NCBI GenBank assembly: GCA_050486545.1
Contig: JBJHDM010000073.1
Location: 1-13,453 of the forward strand
From: DAOMNN01 sp050486545
Lineage (GTDB): Bacteria > Pseudomonadota > Gammaproteobacteria > Burkholderiales > Rhodocyclaceae
Reading direction: 5' to 3'
DNA: 13,453 nt
The notes below the pieces were generated by a model. It was not told the origin of the DNA, did not search any database, and saw only the letters and a program-made list of their open reading frames with translations. Position 1 is the stretch's first letter. Every line of letters starts with the position of its first letter. The position numbers and the translations under genes are program-made. Of the stretch, positions 1 to 5,972 are shown one piece after another.

Positions 1-581
1 TTGTTCGAGGAGCGAGCCGCCAGGCCGCTGCCAAGCAAGGCCTGGGGTTCGACGGCGATGGCCACGATACCGGCGAAGCCATCGTGGTCGTCGCGCAATG
101 GCCGGGCGAGCACGATCGTCTGGCGTTGGCTCATGCGCCCGATGAACGGGTCCGAGATGTGAAAATCGTCCTGAACCTCGACCAACTGTTGAAAATAGTC
201 GCGACCGGCAATCGAAAGAGGTTGCGGAAGCCCGTCCGCAAGATGAACCGTGCCGTCCTTGTCGGTGAGGAACACGGAACTGGAAAGGTCGAGCAGGCCG
301 GTGTCCTGAAGGCTGGCGAGCACCCGCGCGAACTCGTCCCTTCCATGCGTTTCGACCGAGTCTCGCAGGAACAGCAGGGTCGTGCCGATCTTCTGCACGC
401 GCTCCATGACTGCGGCCTCGGCCAGCTGTGCCTGGGCCTCGAGTTCGCCTTGCAGGCGCAGTTCCGCGCCCTGTCGGTCGCGTGCGAATTCCATTTGCAC
501 GAAGGCGACCAGGCCCAGTACCACCATCAGGCCAACGACGACGAGGATGCCCGCAGTGCGGTTGAAGATGCGTAGGCTCAT
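1..581 (-). CDS. Membrane sensor protein with Cache-type domain, 5' part (histidine kinase or GGDEF protein, partial)
   Basis: The frame is open from an ATG at 581 to the left edge (193 codons), so only the N-terminal part is present. Residues about 8-27 (RTAGILVVVGLMVVLGLVAF) form one membrane helix. A charged helical stretch follows, then a periplasmic sensing region with PDC/dCache hallmarks: VFLTDKDGTVHL, GRDYFQ, ISDPFIGR, an IVLARPL strand and GFAGIVAIAV. In this family the domain binds small ligands outside the membrane and drives a cytoplasmic histidine kinase, GGDEF/EAL or chemotaxis output. The output domain lies beyond the window, so the class cannot be told. No good Shine-Dalgarno is visible before the ATG, but the helix begins just after it, which supports this start. 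Confidence 0.8.
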   Translation of the reverse strand, partial: MSLRIFNRTAGILVVVGLMVVLGLVAFVQMEFARDRQGAELRLQGELEAQAQLAEAAVMERVQKIGTTLLFLRDSVETHGRDEFARVLASLQDTGLLDLSSSVFLTDKDGTVHLADGLPQPLSIAGRDYFQQLVEVQDDFHISDPFIGRMSQRQTIVLARPLRDDHDGFAGIVAIAVEPQALLGSGLAARSSN

Positions 582-648
582 CAAGGTACGGTCCGGCTCG
601 TGGTGTTGGCGCGGCGTGGTGTATTGCGCGCGCTCGACATTTCGATCA

Positions 649-873
649 TCACATCGATCGGGACGTAGTGGGCAAGGCGATTACCTCCACGTGGCGTGCA
701 AACTTGTGCAGTTTGCCCGTTGCAGTCTTCGGCCACTCGCCGAAGATGACCATTTTGGGTACCTCGAAACCCGTCAGGTGTTCGTGGCAGAGGTCCATGA
801 GAGCCGATGCCGAGATGTCCATGGCAGATTTCAGCTCAATTTGACGTGCCTGCCGATTCGAAAACTCTACGTC
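649..873 (-). pseudogene. Acyl-CoA synthetase (AMP-binding family), C-terminal remnant
   Basis: The minus strand reads IELKSAMDISASAL, then LMDLCHEHLTGFEVPKMVIF, then GEWPKTATGKLHKF, stopping at TGA 649-651. This is the C-terminal subdomain of the acyl-CoA synthetase/AMP-binding family, including the conserved PKTxTGK loop whose lysine takes part in adenylation. Everything upstream of this subdomain is missing: a stop lies in frame near 880, and there is no start codon or ribosome site. About 65 codons remain of a protein normally 500 residues or longer. It lies just outside the tRNA-fMet island, upstream of and on the same strand as the sensor gene. It is probably debris from an earlier rearrangement at this hot spot. 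Family assignment is fairly sure; being non-functional is inferred from the truncation. Confidence 0.7.
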
Positions 874-954
874 ATTTCCTCATTCAAGGGCAGTGACAAT
901 TTGCCGATGCGCAAGGCGGTGCGAGCGCGGGAACCGGCACCAAGCCCCCCCCAA

Positions 955-989
955 GCAAAAAAGCCAACCACCGATAAGTGATTGGCTTT
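955..989 (-). terminator. Rho-independent terminator behind the tRNA-fMet site
   Basis: On the minus strand an 11-12 bp stem (AAGCCAATCAC pairing with GTGGTTGGCTT, one G-T pair, 6-nt loop) is followed by a T-rich run. It sits 14 bp past the duplicated tRNA 3' end. It is most simply the original chromosomal terminator of tRNA-fMet, now separated from the intact gene by the island. Confidence 0.7.
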
Positions 990-1002
990 AAGGCTTTTTG
1001 TC

Positions 1003-1047
<45 letters not shown>

Positions 1048-1125
1048 TGCTCGTTTGGCATATTGCTAACCCGTTGAGTCGATCAACAACTCGCAACGAA
1101 TCAAAAACTTACGCGCGTACACCAG

Positions 1126-1184
1126 AGGACATAAAAGGACATGAAAGCCCTCTGAACCCGACAGCGTTTCGCCATTTTACGCCA
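1126..1184. repeat. Short direct repeats near the left island end (possible integrase arm sites)
   Basis: Two AGGACAT copies lie at 1126-1132 and 1136-1142. A TTTTACGCCA at 1175-1184 is preceded by a related GTTTCGCCA at 1166-1174. The same TTTACGCCAG word occurs near the right end, in the same orientation. Paired short repeats flanking the core are typical arm-type binding sites of tyrosine integrases. The role is inferred from position and repetition only. The rest of 1048-1267 shows no gene. Confidence 0.45.
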
Positions 1185-1267
1185 GTCCAGAGGAATATCC
1201 AGTCCCCGTTCTGGCAGTTTCTGCGCCCGCCGAAAAGACTGTCGATGCAGCCTGTCCAGATGGCGGT

Positions 1268-1657
1268 TCAGAACGCCGGATCCGCTCTCCCGAGATCGAA
1301 GGCGAGCTGACGCTGATGGCGGATCGCGAGCAGGTGGATGATCTCGGGCAGCCGAGCGTAAAGGATCAGATAGTGCGTGAGCACATACTCGCGGATGCTG
1401 CCCGAGTCGCCCAGGGCATTCAGGAGGTCGATTACAACCCCGCGCTTCAACTGCGCCTCGATCGAGTCTGCGGAACGCGCGAGGTAGTCCCGGCCGATGT
1501 CCGGATGGCGCTCCAGCGTCGGGATGACCTGCTCGGACAGCTCCTCCAGCAGCCGGTCGAACGCGTCGGGCACCTCGGCTTGAGTCAGGAAGACTTCGAT
1601 CTCATCCAGGTTGCGCTCGACGTTGCCAGTAATCCGCACTGCGACCCGCGCACTCAT
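1268..1657 (-). CDS. ParE/RelE-family toxin of a type II toxin-antitoxin pair
   Basis: A 129-residue protein, slightly longer than the roughly 90-110 residues usual for the family. The ParE/RelE pattern is clear: an N-terminal helical pair (ERNLDEIEVFL), the central IGRDYLARS region, and a C-terminal strand pair (HYLILYARLPEIIHLLAIRH) ending in RQLAFDL. Such toxins either poison DNA gyrase (ParE) or cut mRNA on the ribosome (RelE); sequence alone does not decide which. Its start overlaps the antitoxin stop by 4 bases (ATGA), giving translational coupling and the antitoxin-first order of most such loci. It lies in the tRNA-fMet island, where it would stabilise the element by addiction. The gene looks intact. 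Family is confident; molecular target is unknown. Confidence 0.8.
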   Translation of the reverse strand: MSARVAVRITGNVERNLDEIEVFLTQAEVPDAFDRLLEELSEQVIPTLERHPDIGRDYLARSADSIEAQLKRGVVIDLLNALGDSGSIREYVLTHYLILYARLPEIIHLLAIRHQRQLAFDLGRADPAF

Positions 1658-1947
1658 GCTCGCGAGCGCGCCTGTTTTCGCTCAGCCAGTGCATCCCGGG
1701 CATCACGCGTACGGCCCGCGGCAACGTCCTCCAGTCCCCGCCGCGCTTGGTCGAGCATCAACAGGTGAAGATGGGCCTGCTCCAGGCGATGGTAGTAGTC
1801 GAGTCGGTGTGCATCGACCAGGGCCACGTAGCCCTCACCGTTCTTGGTGATGATCTTCTCGGCGCCGGCCTTCACCTGTTCGGCCAGCTCGGACAGCTGC
1901 GCTCTGGCCGTCGTCAGCGAGACGATGTCCTGTGCGGTGATCGTCAT
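1654..1947 (-). CDS. Phd/YefM-like antitoxin
   Basis: A 97-residue protein starting MTITAQDIVSLTTARAQLSE. The N-terminal part has the Phd/YefM pattern: a short strand, then an L-T-x-A-R-x-x-L helix, then the IITKNGEGYVALVDAHRL strand-turn-strand that dimerises and binds DNA. The C-terminal part (LEQAHLHLLMLDQARRGLEDVA and a basic tail) would wrap and neutralise the toxin. The start at 1947 is chosen because GGAGGG lies 7 bases before it. The frame stays open further upstream into a methyltransferase relic, but that part is unlike any antitoxin. Stop and toxin start overlap. An inverted repeat at 1967-1986 is a likely autoregulatory site. Confidence 0.8.
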   Translation of the reverse strand: MTITAQDIVSLTTARAQLSELAEQVKAGAEKIITKNGEGYVALVDAHRLDYYHRLEQAHLHLLMLDQARRGLEDVAAGRTRDARDALAERKQARSRA

Positions 1948-1966
1948 GGCAAATCCCTCCATGTAC

Positions 1967-1986
1967 AGAATTCCGCCTTGAATTCT
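1967..1986. promoter_or_regulatory. Inverted repeat upstream of the Phd/YefM-ParE pair (candidate operator)
   Basis: AGAATTC and GAATTCT form a perfect 7-bp inverted repeat with a 6-nt spacer, ending 20 bases before the antitoxin ATG. A -10-like TAGAAT on the minus strand overlaps its outer arm. Phd/YefM antitoxins repress their own operon by binding such palindromes. This is inferred from position; no convincing -35 element was found. Confidence 0.45.
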
Positions 1987-2025
1987 AGAACATTTGGAGG
2001 GCGCCCGCCTGGTTGAAACGGGCTG

Positions 2026-2239
2026 CATGCGGCGTTCGCGGCCCGAGAGGTGGTCGAGGTGGTCGAGGTGGTCGAGCGGCGTGAGCTCGCCGCTATTAGG
2101 GTCCAGGCCGTAGGTTTGCTGTACCTGGATGAGGAATTCATCGGACAGCAAGCTACGGCAATCACGGGCTAAGTCGTGTAGTTGTTTGCGGGTATTGTCG
2201 TCGAAGGCAATGGTGTTGTTCTTGTTGTGATGGTTGGCG
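2026..2239 (-). pseudogene. Probable N-terminal relic of a large DNA methyltransferase / type IIG-like enzyme
   Basis: The minus strand contains NNTIAFDDNTRKQLHDLARD, then CRSLLSDEFLIQVQQTYGLD and PNSGELTPLDHL. This resembles the N-terminus of large Eco57I-type N6-adenine DNA methyltransferases, where a pattern like R-x-L-x-x-L-x-x-x-C-R-x-L-L leads to Q-x-x-YG-(x)2-P-(x)-G and an L-(x)2-L-x-HL stretch. The family call is from memory of that pattern and is tentative. No start codon lies at the beginning, because the frame abuts the VapC stop. About 60 codons on, it dissolves into a 9-bp repeat and then unrelated sequence. The frame then runs without a stop into the antitoxin gene. No catalytic methyltransferase motif is present, so it cannot be functional. 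Confidence 0.45.
2047..2073. repeat. Three tandem 9-bp repeats
   Basis: GAGGTGGTC occurs three times head to tail. On the minus strand it codes Leu-Asp-His repeated in the frame of the methyltransferase relic, at the place where this family has an L-x-HL motif. A multiple of three keeps the frame, so it would not act as an on/off switch. It looks like slippage expansion in decaying sequence. Confidence 0.75.
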
Positions 2240-2241
2240 CA

Positions 2242-2676
2242 TCAGCCTTTGAGCACGGTGACCATGCTCGGCTTCAAGAGCTTGCGGAAACCCTTGTCGA
2301 ACGTGACCAGGTGCAGGTGATGGTGCTGCGCGGCGGCGGCGATCCATGCGTCGGGAATGGCGTTGCCGGTGAGATCGAGCCGGGCGCACAAAGCCATGAA
2401 ATGTGTCCATTCCCCGCCGAGAGAGACCATGCTGACCCCCGGTGCCGACAGGACCGCATCGAGAAAAGCCTGGGTGTCAGCCAGCGGCGCAGGTGGATCG
2501 AACACCTTCGGGTGGGTCGCCAGGCGCAAAAAGCCGGAGGCCGCCATGGGGAGAATAGCGAGGGTATGTGCGGTTTCGCTCTCGGCAATGGCCTGCTCCA
2601 GCCAGGCGAGCGCCGGTGCGTGGTGGGGGTGATCCTGCCGAAACGCGGCAAGCAGGATGTTGACGTCAGGCGTCAC
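2242..2676 (-). CDS. vapC: VapC toxin, PIN-domain ribonuclease
   Basis: A 144-residue PIN-domain protein, the normal length for VapC. The acidic residues expected to hold metal are visible: D4 in PDVN, D109 in NAIPDAW and D127 in TFDKGF. The family motif GFLRLATHPKVF is present at 48-59. The glutamate often found just before that motif is replaced here by LPMAA, as in some active subfamilies. VapC toxins cut initiator tRNA or rRNA, so a VapC sitting beside tRNA-fMet is a curious pairing, probably coincidental. The start is GTG, its GTGA overlapping the vapB stop, so the two are translationally coupled. The gene looks intact. Confidence 0.85.
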   Translation of the reverse strand: MTPDVNILLAAFRQDHPHHAPALAWLEQAIAESETAHTLAILPMAASGFLRLATHPKVFDPPAPLADTQAFLDAVLSAPGVSMVSLGGEWTHFMALCARLDLTGNAIPDAWIAAAAQHHHLHLVTFDKGFRKLLKPSMVTVLKG

Positions 2677-2933
2677 TTCGGACCGTCCAGCTCATCAAGT
2701 GCATCGAGGATGGCCTGATGGCTGCGCGCGTCGCGGATACCGGCTTGCAAGCCTTTCCGACCGGCAAACACTGGAAGGCGCACACGGCTGCCCGCCCCCT
2801 CCGGTTTAGCCGCGCCGCGCAGACGGGCGGCCAAGCCTTCTTCGATCAGCCGGGTGAGACTGGTGTGTTCGCGTGCAGCAAGTTGCTTTGCTTCTGTGAG
2901 CAGCTTGTCGTCGATGTCGAGTGTTGTACGCAT
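2673..2933 (-). CDS. vapB: VapB antitoxin, ribbon-helix-helix type
   Basis: An 86-residue protein starting MRTTLDIDDKLLTEAKQLAA. This is a typical ribbon-helix-helix N-terminus: the short TTLDID strand forms the DNA-binding ribbon, followed by helices LLTEAKQLAA and SLTRLIEEGLAARL. The C-terminal region (RVRLPVFAGRKGLQAGI, then HQAILDALDEL) is the toxin-binding tail, with the phi-G-R-K-G-L element common in VapB partners. The ATG at 2933 has GAGG just upstream. In-frame codons reach further upstream to 3035, but these are not antitoxin-like and lie across the promoter. An operator-like palindrome precedes it at 2947-2960. Confidence 0.85.
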   Translation of the reverse strand: MRTTLDIDDKLLTEAKQLAAREHTSLTRLIEEGLAARLRGAAKPEGAGSRVRLPVFAGRKGLQAGIRDARSHQAILDALDELDGPK

Positions 2934-2946
2934 GCTGGTCCTCGAT

Positions 2947-2967
2947 TGCAGATTTCTGCATATAATA
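2947..2967 (-). promoter_or_regulatory. vapBC operator and likely -10 region
   Basis: TGCAGATTTCTGCA (2947-2960) is a perfect 6-bp inverted repeat with a 2-nt spacer. It directly adjoins an AT-rich TATTATA element on the minus strand that can serve as -10. Its place 14 bases before the vapB ATG suits autorepression by the VapB ribbon-helix-helix dimer. No clear -35 was seen. Confidence 0.5.
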
Positions 2968-3092
2968 TCAGCTTTTGATCTTGCTCGGTCCCCAATGTTC
3001 TTACCTCCTTCAGATGTGTGCCGCTCGGTGTTCACGACGGCAAGGGGGGACGTCCCGGGAAGTGGTGTAAGAGTTGAGGGTGGTGGGTCCAG

Positions 3093-3125
3093 CCCGATTC
3101 GTGACGCAGTGCGTCACGAATCGGG
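3093..3125. repeat. Perfect 15-bp inverted repeat, 3-nt loop
   Basis: CCCGATTCGTGACGC and its exact complement flank AGT. It lacks a T-run on either side, so it is not a standard terminator. It stands alone between vapB and the Res relic. It could be a repeated palindromic element, a MITE-like piece or an operator left from a lost gene. Confidence 0.8.
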
Positions 3126-3180
3126 AACGTCTGACAGAACTAGCGCATGCACCGCAGATTGGACACATCGAAGTCCGTTA

Positions 3181-3366
3181 CCCCTGGGTACCACTAACCC
3201 GGGCTGGGAGGTACTCGTCAATCGCGATGGTCAGGAACGGCTGTACTTCGTTGCGGAAACCAAGAGCAGCCTGTTCGAAGACGGCCTGCGGGAGCGCGAG
3301 AGCGGCAAGATCAAGTCCGGCACCGTGCACTTTCAGGCGCTGTCGGCCACCGAAAACCCGGCGCGG
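3181..3366 (+). pseudogene. Type III restriction enzyme Res subunit, endonuclease-domain relic
   Basis: The plus strand reads PLGTTNPGWEVLVN, then RDGQERLYFVAETKSSLFED, then LRERESGKIKSGTVHFQALS. This matches the PD-(E/D)xK nuclease region near the C-terminus of type III Res subunits, where the pattern is PLGxYNPDW, then LYFVxETK, then E-x-x-KIxCGxxHF. The first catalytic aspartate (NPDW) is Gly here, while E and K of ETK remain. Only about 60 of the roughly 900-1000 residues of Res are present, with no helicase motifs and no start. Nearby other-frame stretches may be frame-shifted continuations (HIEVRYP before, WVLADVSVL after). It is dead by both truncation and active-site loss. Confidence 0.75.
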
Positions 3367-3451
3367 AGCCTTCCCGGTGTGCGTAAGCCTGGGTTCAGGG
3401 TGGGTTCTGGCCGACGTCTCCGTGCTTGCGGAAACCGCCTCGCGTGGCGCG

Positions 3452-3494
3452 ATTTGTGGGGTACCCCCAAATCGATTTACGCCAATTTACGCCA
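3452..3494. repeat. GGGGTACCCC palindrome and tandem ATTTACGCCA repeats (possible arm sites)
   Basis: A 10-bp palindrome GGGGTACCCC (3458-3467), inside a wider imperfect one, is followed by two exact tandem copies of ATTTACGCCA (3475-3484 and 3485-3494). The second copy is followed by G, and TTTACGCCAG recurs near the left end at 1176-1185. They lie 51 bp inside the right attachment site. The likely use is binding of the lost integrase or its excision partner; this is inferred. Confidence 0.5.
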
Positions 3495-3507
3495 GACCCA
3501 CAAAGCA

Positions 3508-3536
3508 CAAAGGCTTACGCATCGCGTAAGCCTTTG
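3508..3536. terminator. Strong hairpin just inside the right att site
   Basis: CAAAGGCTTACGC and its perfect complement form a 13-bp stem with a 3-nt ATC loop. It is followed on the plus strand by ATTTTGTTT, and on the minus strand by a weak TGCTTTG. It lies 8 bp past the tRNA-fMet 3' end and probably ends the tRNA transcript, replacing the terminator that the island displaced. Confidence 0.6.
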
Positions 3537-3543
3537 ATTTTGT

Positions 3544-3621
<78 letters not shown>

Positions 3622-3634
3622 TCTGGAGTCGATT

Positions 3635-3663
3635 AATATAGCCCGCTTGGCGTGGGATGTCAA
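3635..3663 (-). promoter_or_regulatory. Promoter of tRNA-fMet
   Basis: On the minus strand a perfect TTGACA (3658-3663) and TATATT (3635-3640) are separated by exactly 17 bp. The -10 ends 13 bp before the first tRNA base, an ideal sigma-70 promoter. The divergent stretch 3664-3876 holds no gene. A weak plus-strand candidate for the sugar operon is TTGGAC (3748) and TATGCT (3769), with a short 15-bp spacer. Confidence 0.8.
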
Positions 3664-3876
3664 AGATTTCTTTCCGGAAATTCTAGCTCTGCCGTGGTTT
3701 CGGTCTGTTGCACAGGCGTTCGGGTGTGGCGAAGACTGGGGGCCGGCTTGGACGAAGGTTGTCGATGCTATGCTAGACGTCGTCATCGTTGGTGTCTGCA
3801 TTGATTGGACGCTCGACGCGAGTCGTGGCGCGCACGAACCACGAAAATCGAGTGGCCATGGTCCTGGAGTGAGCGT

Positions 3877-4998
3877 TTGAATCGAAAGCTGTTCGTGACC
3901 CGTCCCTTGATGCCGCCTCTGGAAGAATTCCTGCCTTCGATCGAGGCGATCTGGGCGAGTGGTCAGGTGACCAATGGAGGCGAGTTCCATCAGGCGTTCG
4001 AGACCGGTCTCGCGAGCTATCTCGGGGTGCCGTTCGTGAGCGTCTGTGCGAACGGGACGGTGGGGCTCATGCTGGCGTTGAAGGCGATGGGTCTCCGGGG
4101 TGAGGTCATCACGACGCCGTACTCGTTCGTGGCGACATCCCATGCCTTGCTCTGGCTGGGCTTGCGACCGGTGTTTGCGGATATCGCGGCCGATACTTTC
4201 AATCTCGATCCCAAGGCGGTCGAGGCTGCGATCACCCCGCAAACATCCGCGATTCTGGCCGTGCATACCTACGGCCGACCCTGCGATGCAGCAGGGCTTG
4301 AAGCGGTCGCCCGGCGCCACGGGTTAAAGCTTGTCTACGATGCGGCACATGCGTTCGGCGTGCATGACGAGGGCGGGAGCATCCTGCGTCATGGAGATAT
4401 GTCGGTATTGAGCTTCCACGGAACCAAGGTCTTTCATACCTTCGAGGGCGGTGCGGTGATCTGCCCGAATGCCGAAACGAAGGAGCGAGTGGATTTCCTG
4501 CGCAACTTCGGCTTTGCGGATGAAGTGACGGTCGTCGAAGCGGGGATGAACGGGAAGATGGATGAGTTGCGTGCCGCCTTCGGGCTGCTGCAACTGAAGC
4601 ACGTCGATGAGGCGATCGCGCGGCGGGCCGGCATTGATGCCCGTTACCGGTTGCGCCTCGAAGGCCGTGCCGGGTTGCGCTGTATGCCGCTTTCGGGCGC
4701 TTCACGGTTCAACTACGGATACTTCCCGGTTTTCTTCGAGGGCGGCGGACGGTCCGCACGTGATGCAGCCTATCGATCGATGCGTGACATGGGGGTCATG
4801 GTGCGGCGGTACTTCTTTCCGCTGATCAGCGATCTCCCGATGTATGCGCAGGACGTCGGGAGTGCGGAGGACCGCTTTCCTGTTGCGAAGCATTGTGCCG
4901 ATACGGTGCTGTGTCTGCCGATCCACCCGGAAATGAGTGCTGCGGACTGTGATCGTGTGGTCGACTCATTGTTCGACGCGGTTTCATGGCTGGACTGA
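3877..4998 (+). CDS. DegT/DnrJ/EryC1/StrS-family sugar-nucleotide aminotransferase, VioA-like
   Basis: A PLP enzyme of 373 residues, normal for the family. K184 in SFHGTKVFHTFEGG is the lysine that holds PLP; D155 in VYDAAHAFG is the ring-nitrogen aspartate. The opening (LFVTRPLMPPLEEFLPSIEAIW), GEVITTPYSFVATSHALLW and NYGYFPVFF are close to VioA, which aminates dTDP-4-keto-6-deoxyglucose at C4 to dTDP-viosamine. FdtB- or WecE-like substrates remain possible. The start is TTG at 3877: GGAG lies 7 bases before it, and the protein then begins where homologues do; the frame upstream encodes nothing family-like. It overlaps the formyltransferase gene by 13 bp. The substrate would have to be made by RmlA/RmlB-type enzymes encoded elsewhere. 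Confidence 0.85.
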   Translation: MNRKLFVTRPLMPPLEEFLPSIEAIWASGQVTNGGEFHQAFETGLASYLGVPFVSVCANGTVGLMLALKAMGLRGEVITTPYSFVATSHALLWLGLRPVFADIAADTFNLDPKAVEAAITPQTSAILAVHTYGRPCDAAGLEAVARRHGLKLVYDAAHAFGVHDEGGSILRHGDMSVLSFHGTKVFHTFEGGAVICPNAETKERVDFLRNFGFADEVTVVEAGMNGKMDELRAAFGLLQLKHVDEAIARRAGIDARYRLRLEGRAGLRCMPLSGASRFNYGYFPVFFEGGGRSARDAAYRSMRDMGVMVRRYFFPLISDLPMYAQDVGSAEDRFPVAKHCADTVLCLPIHPEMSAADCDRVVDSLFDAVSWLD

Positions 4999-5972
4999 AA
5001 CCGCTGGGATTGGCTGTTTTTGCCGACATCAATCAGGTCGCTCCGGCGGTTCTGCTGCCCGCGCTCACTGCCTTACTCGCAGACCGCGAAGACTTGCGTG
5101 TCGAAGTCGTCTATCTGGTCGGGCCTCCCGAGCGCACCTTGCGCAGGCACATGAGGCGTTGCGGAAGGTTTCTGCAGGTTCTACTTGGAAGCGGTAAATG
5201 GGAGCGCTCGCTTGCGGTGACTGCGGCTGATTCCCTTGCAGGGCTTGCCCAGCGGGGAGTCCCCGTGCGCGTGCTTCCCGATGGCGATCCCAATGCACCG
5301 GAAGTGCGGGCGAGCCTTCGTGATGAATTCGGTGTTGCGTGCGGTCTGAATCTCTACTGCATGAGGAGGTTCGAGCCGCCGTTGCTGTCGGTGCTTCGCC
5401 GTACTGTCAACTATCACAACGGGACCTTGCCCGGCATGCGCGGGCTACGGGCCTCGAACTGGTCGATCTATCTGGGACATTCGTGCAGCGGCTATGCGTT
5501 TCACGTGATGACGGAGGAATTCGACGGTGGTAGGATTCTCGCCCAGGGGGAGGTGCCGGTCGTTCGCGGTGAAACGCCGGCAGACCTCGAGTTCAGAAAA
5601 GCGAAGGATGCGGCGGATCGGCTGGGTGAACTCGTCGATGCGCTCGTTTCAGGAGCGTCCGGGAAACCTCAGCAGGGAATGGCCGGGTACTTTTCGCGTG
5701 CGAAGTGGCTCGAACTGTCCCGTGTAAGCGACCCCTCCAATCTTACGGTTGAGGAGTGGCGCCGCCGCCTGGATGCCTTTCTGTACGTCGATGCCTGGGT
5801 GGAAGGGCGATGGCTGAGGGTCACGGCCGTTCGTCGGGGGCGGCGTAGCCGGCCTCCCGGGTTTGCGACAGCGGACGGTGAGTGGTTGCAGATCAGCGCG
5901 ATTGCGTTCTGGCCGACATGGGCATGCGGCATCGTACCGGGTGTGCTTGGGAGGGGCTTTGGGAGTCGATAG
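4986..5972 (+). CDS. Formyltetrahydrofolate-dependent sugar N-formyltransferase, VioF-like
   Basis: A 328-residue protein of the formyltransferase fold. The catalytic set is visible: N142 and H144 in NYHNGTLPGMRGLRASNW and D180 in EEFDGGRIL, matching the N-x-H...D triad of ArnA and sugar N-formyltransferases. The C-terminal part (KWLELSRVSDP, EEWRRRLDAF, then GRWLRVTAVR and GEWLQISAI) is the small subdomain that follows the catalytic one in this family. It should move a formyl group from N10-formyl-THF to the amine made by the preceding aminotransferase, giving a formamido sugar such as dTDP-Qui4NFo. The ATG at 4986 lies inside the aminotransferase gene and lacks a strong ribosome site, so coupling is likely. 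The N-terminal part diverges from typical members. Exact substrate is inferred. Confidence 0.8.
   Translation: MAGLKPLGLAVFADINQVAPAVLLPALTALLADREDLRVEVVYLVGPPERTLRRHMRRCGRFLQVLLGSGKWERSLAVTAADSLAGLAQRGVPVRVLPDGDPNAPEVRASLRDEFGVACGLNLYCMRRFEPPLLSVLRRTVNYHNGTLPGMRGLRASNWSIYLGHSCSGYAFHVMTEEFDGGRILAQGEVPVVRGETPADLEFRKAKDAADRLGELVDALVSGASGKPQQGMAGYFSRAKWLELSRVSDPSNLTVEEWRRRLDAFLYVDAWVEGRWLRVTAVRRGRRSRPPGFATADGEWLQISAIAFWPTWACGIVPGVLGRGFGSR

Noticed and set aside
2047..2073. 9-bp tandem repeats as a phase-variation switch
   Set aside because: The unit is a multiple of three and lies in a relic, so changes in copy number would not shift a reading frame of a working gene.
2182..2718. 178-codon open frame on the plus strand opposite vapC
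   Set aside because: It lies entirely across vapC and the vapC-relic junction. The minus-strand PIN protein has the expected motifs, while this frame shows none.
3040..3090. Sequence resembling an IS256-type terminal repeat (GGGGACGTCCCGGGAAGTGG)
   Set aside because: Only one end was seen, with no partner repeat, target duplication or transposase, so an insertion sequence cannot be supported.
3748..3774. Possible promoter TTGGAC / TATGCT for the sugar operon
   Set aside because: The spacer is only 15 bp and the elements are weak. It is mentioned with the tRNA promoter but not called as a feature.
5863..5958. Upstream ATG for the FemAB-like gene
   Set aside because: It lies deep inside the formyltransferase gene without a ribosome site, and the added residues look like shadow coding. 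The TTG at 5959 has GGGAGGGG before it.
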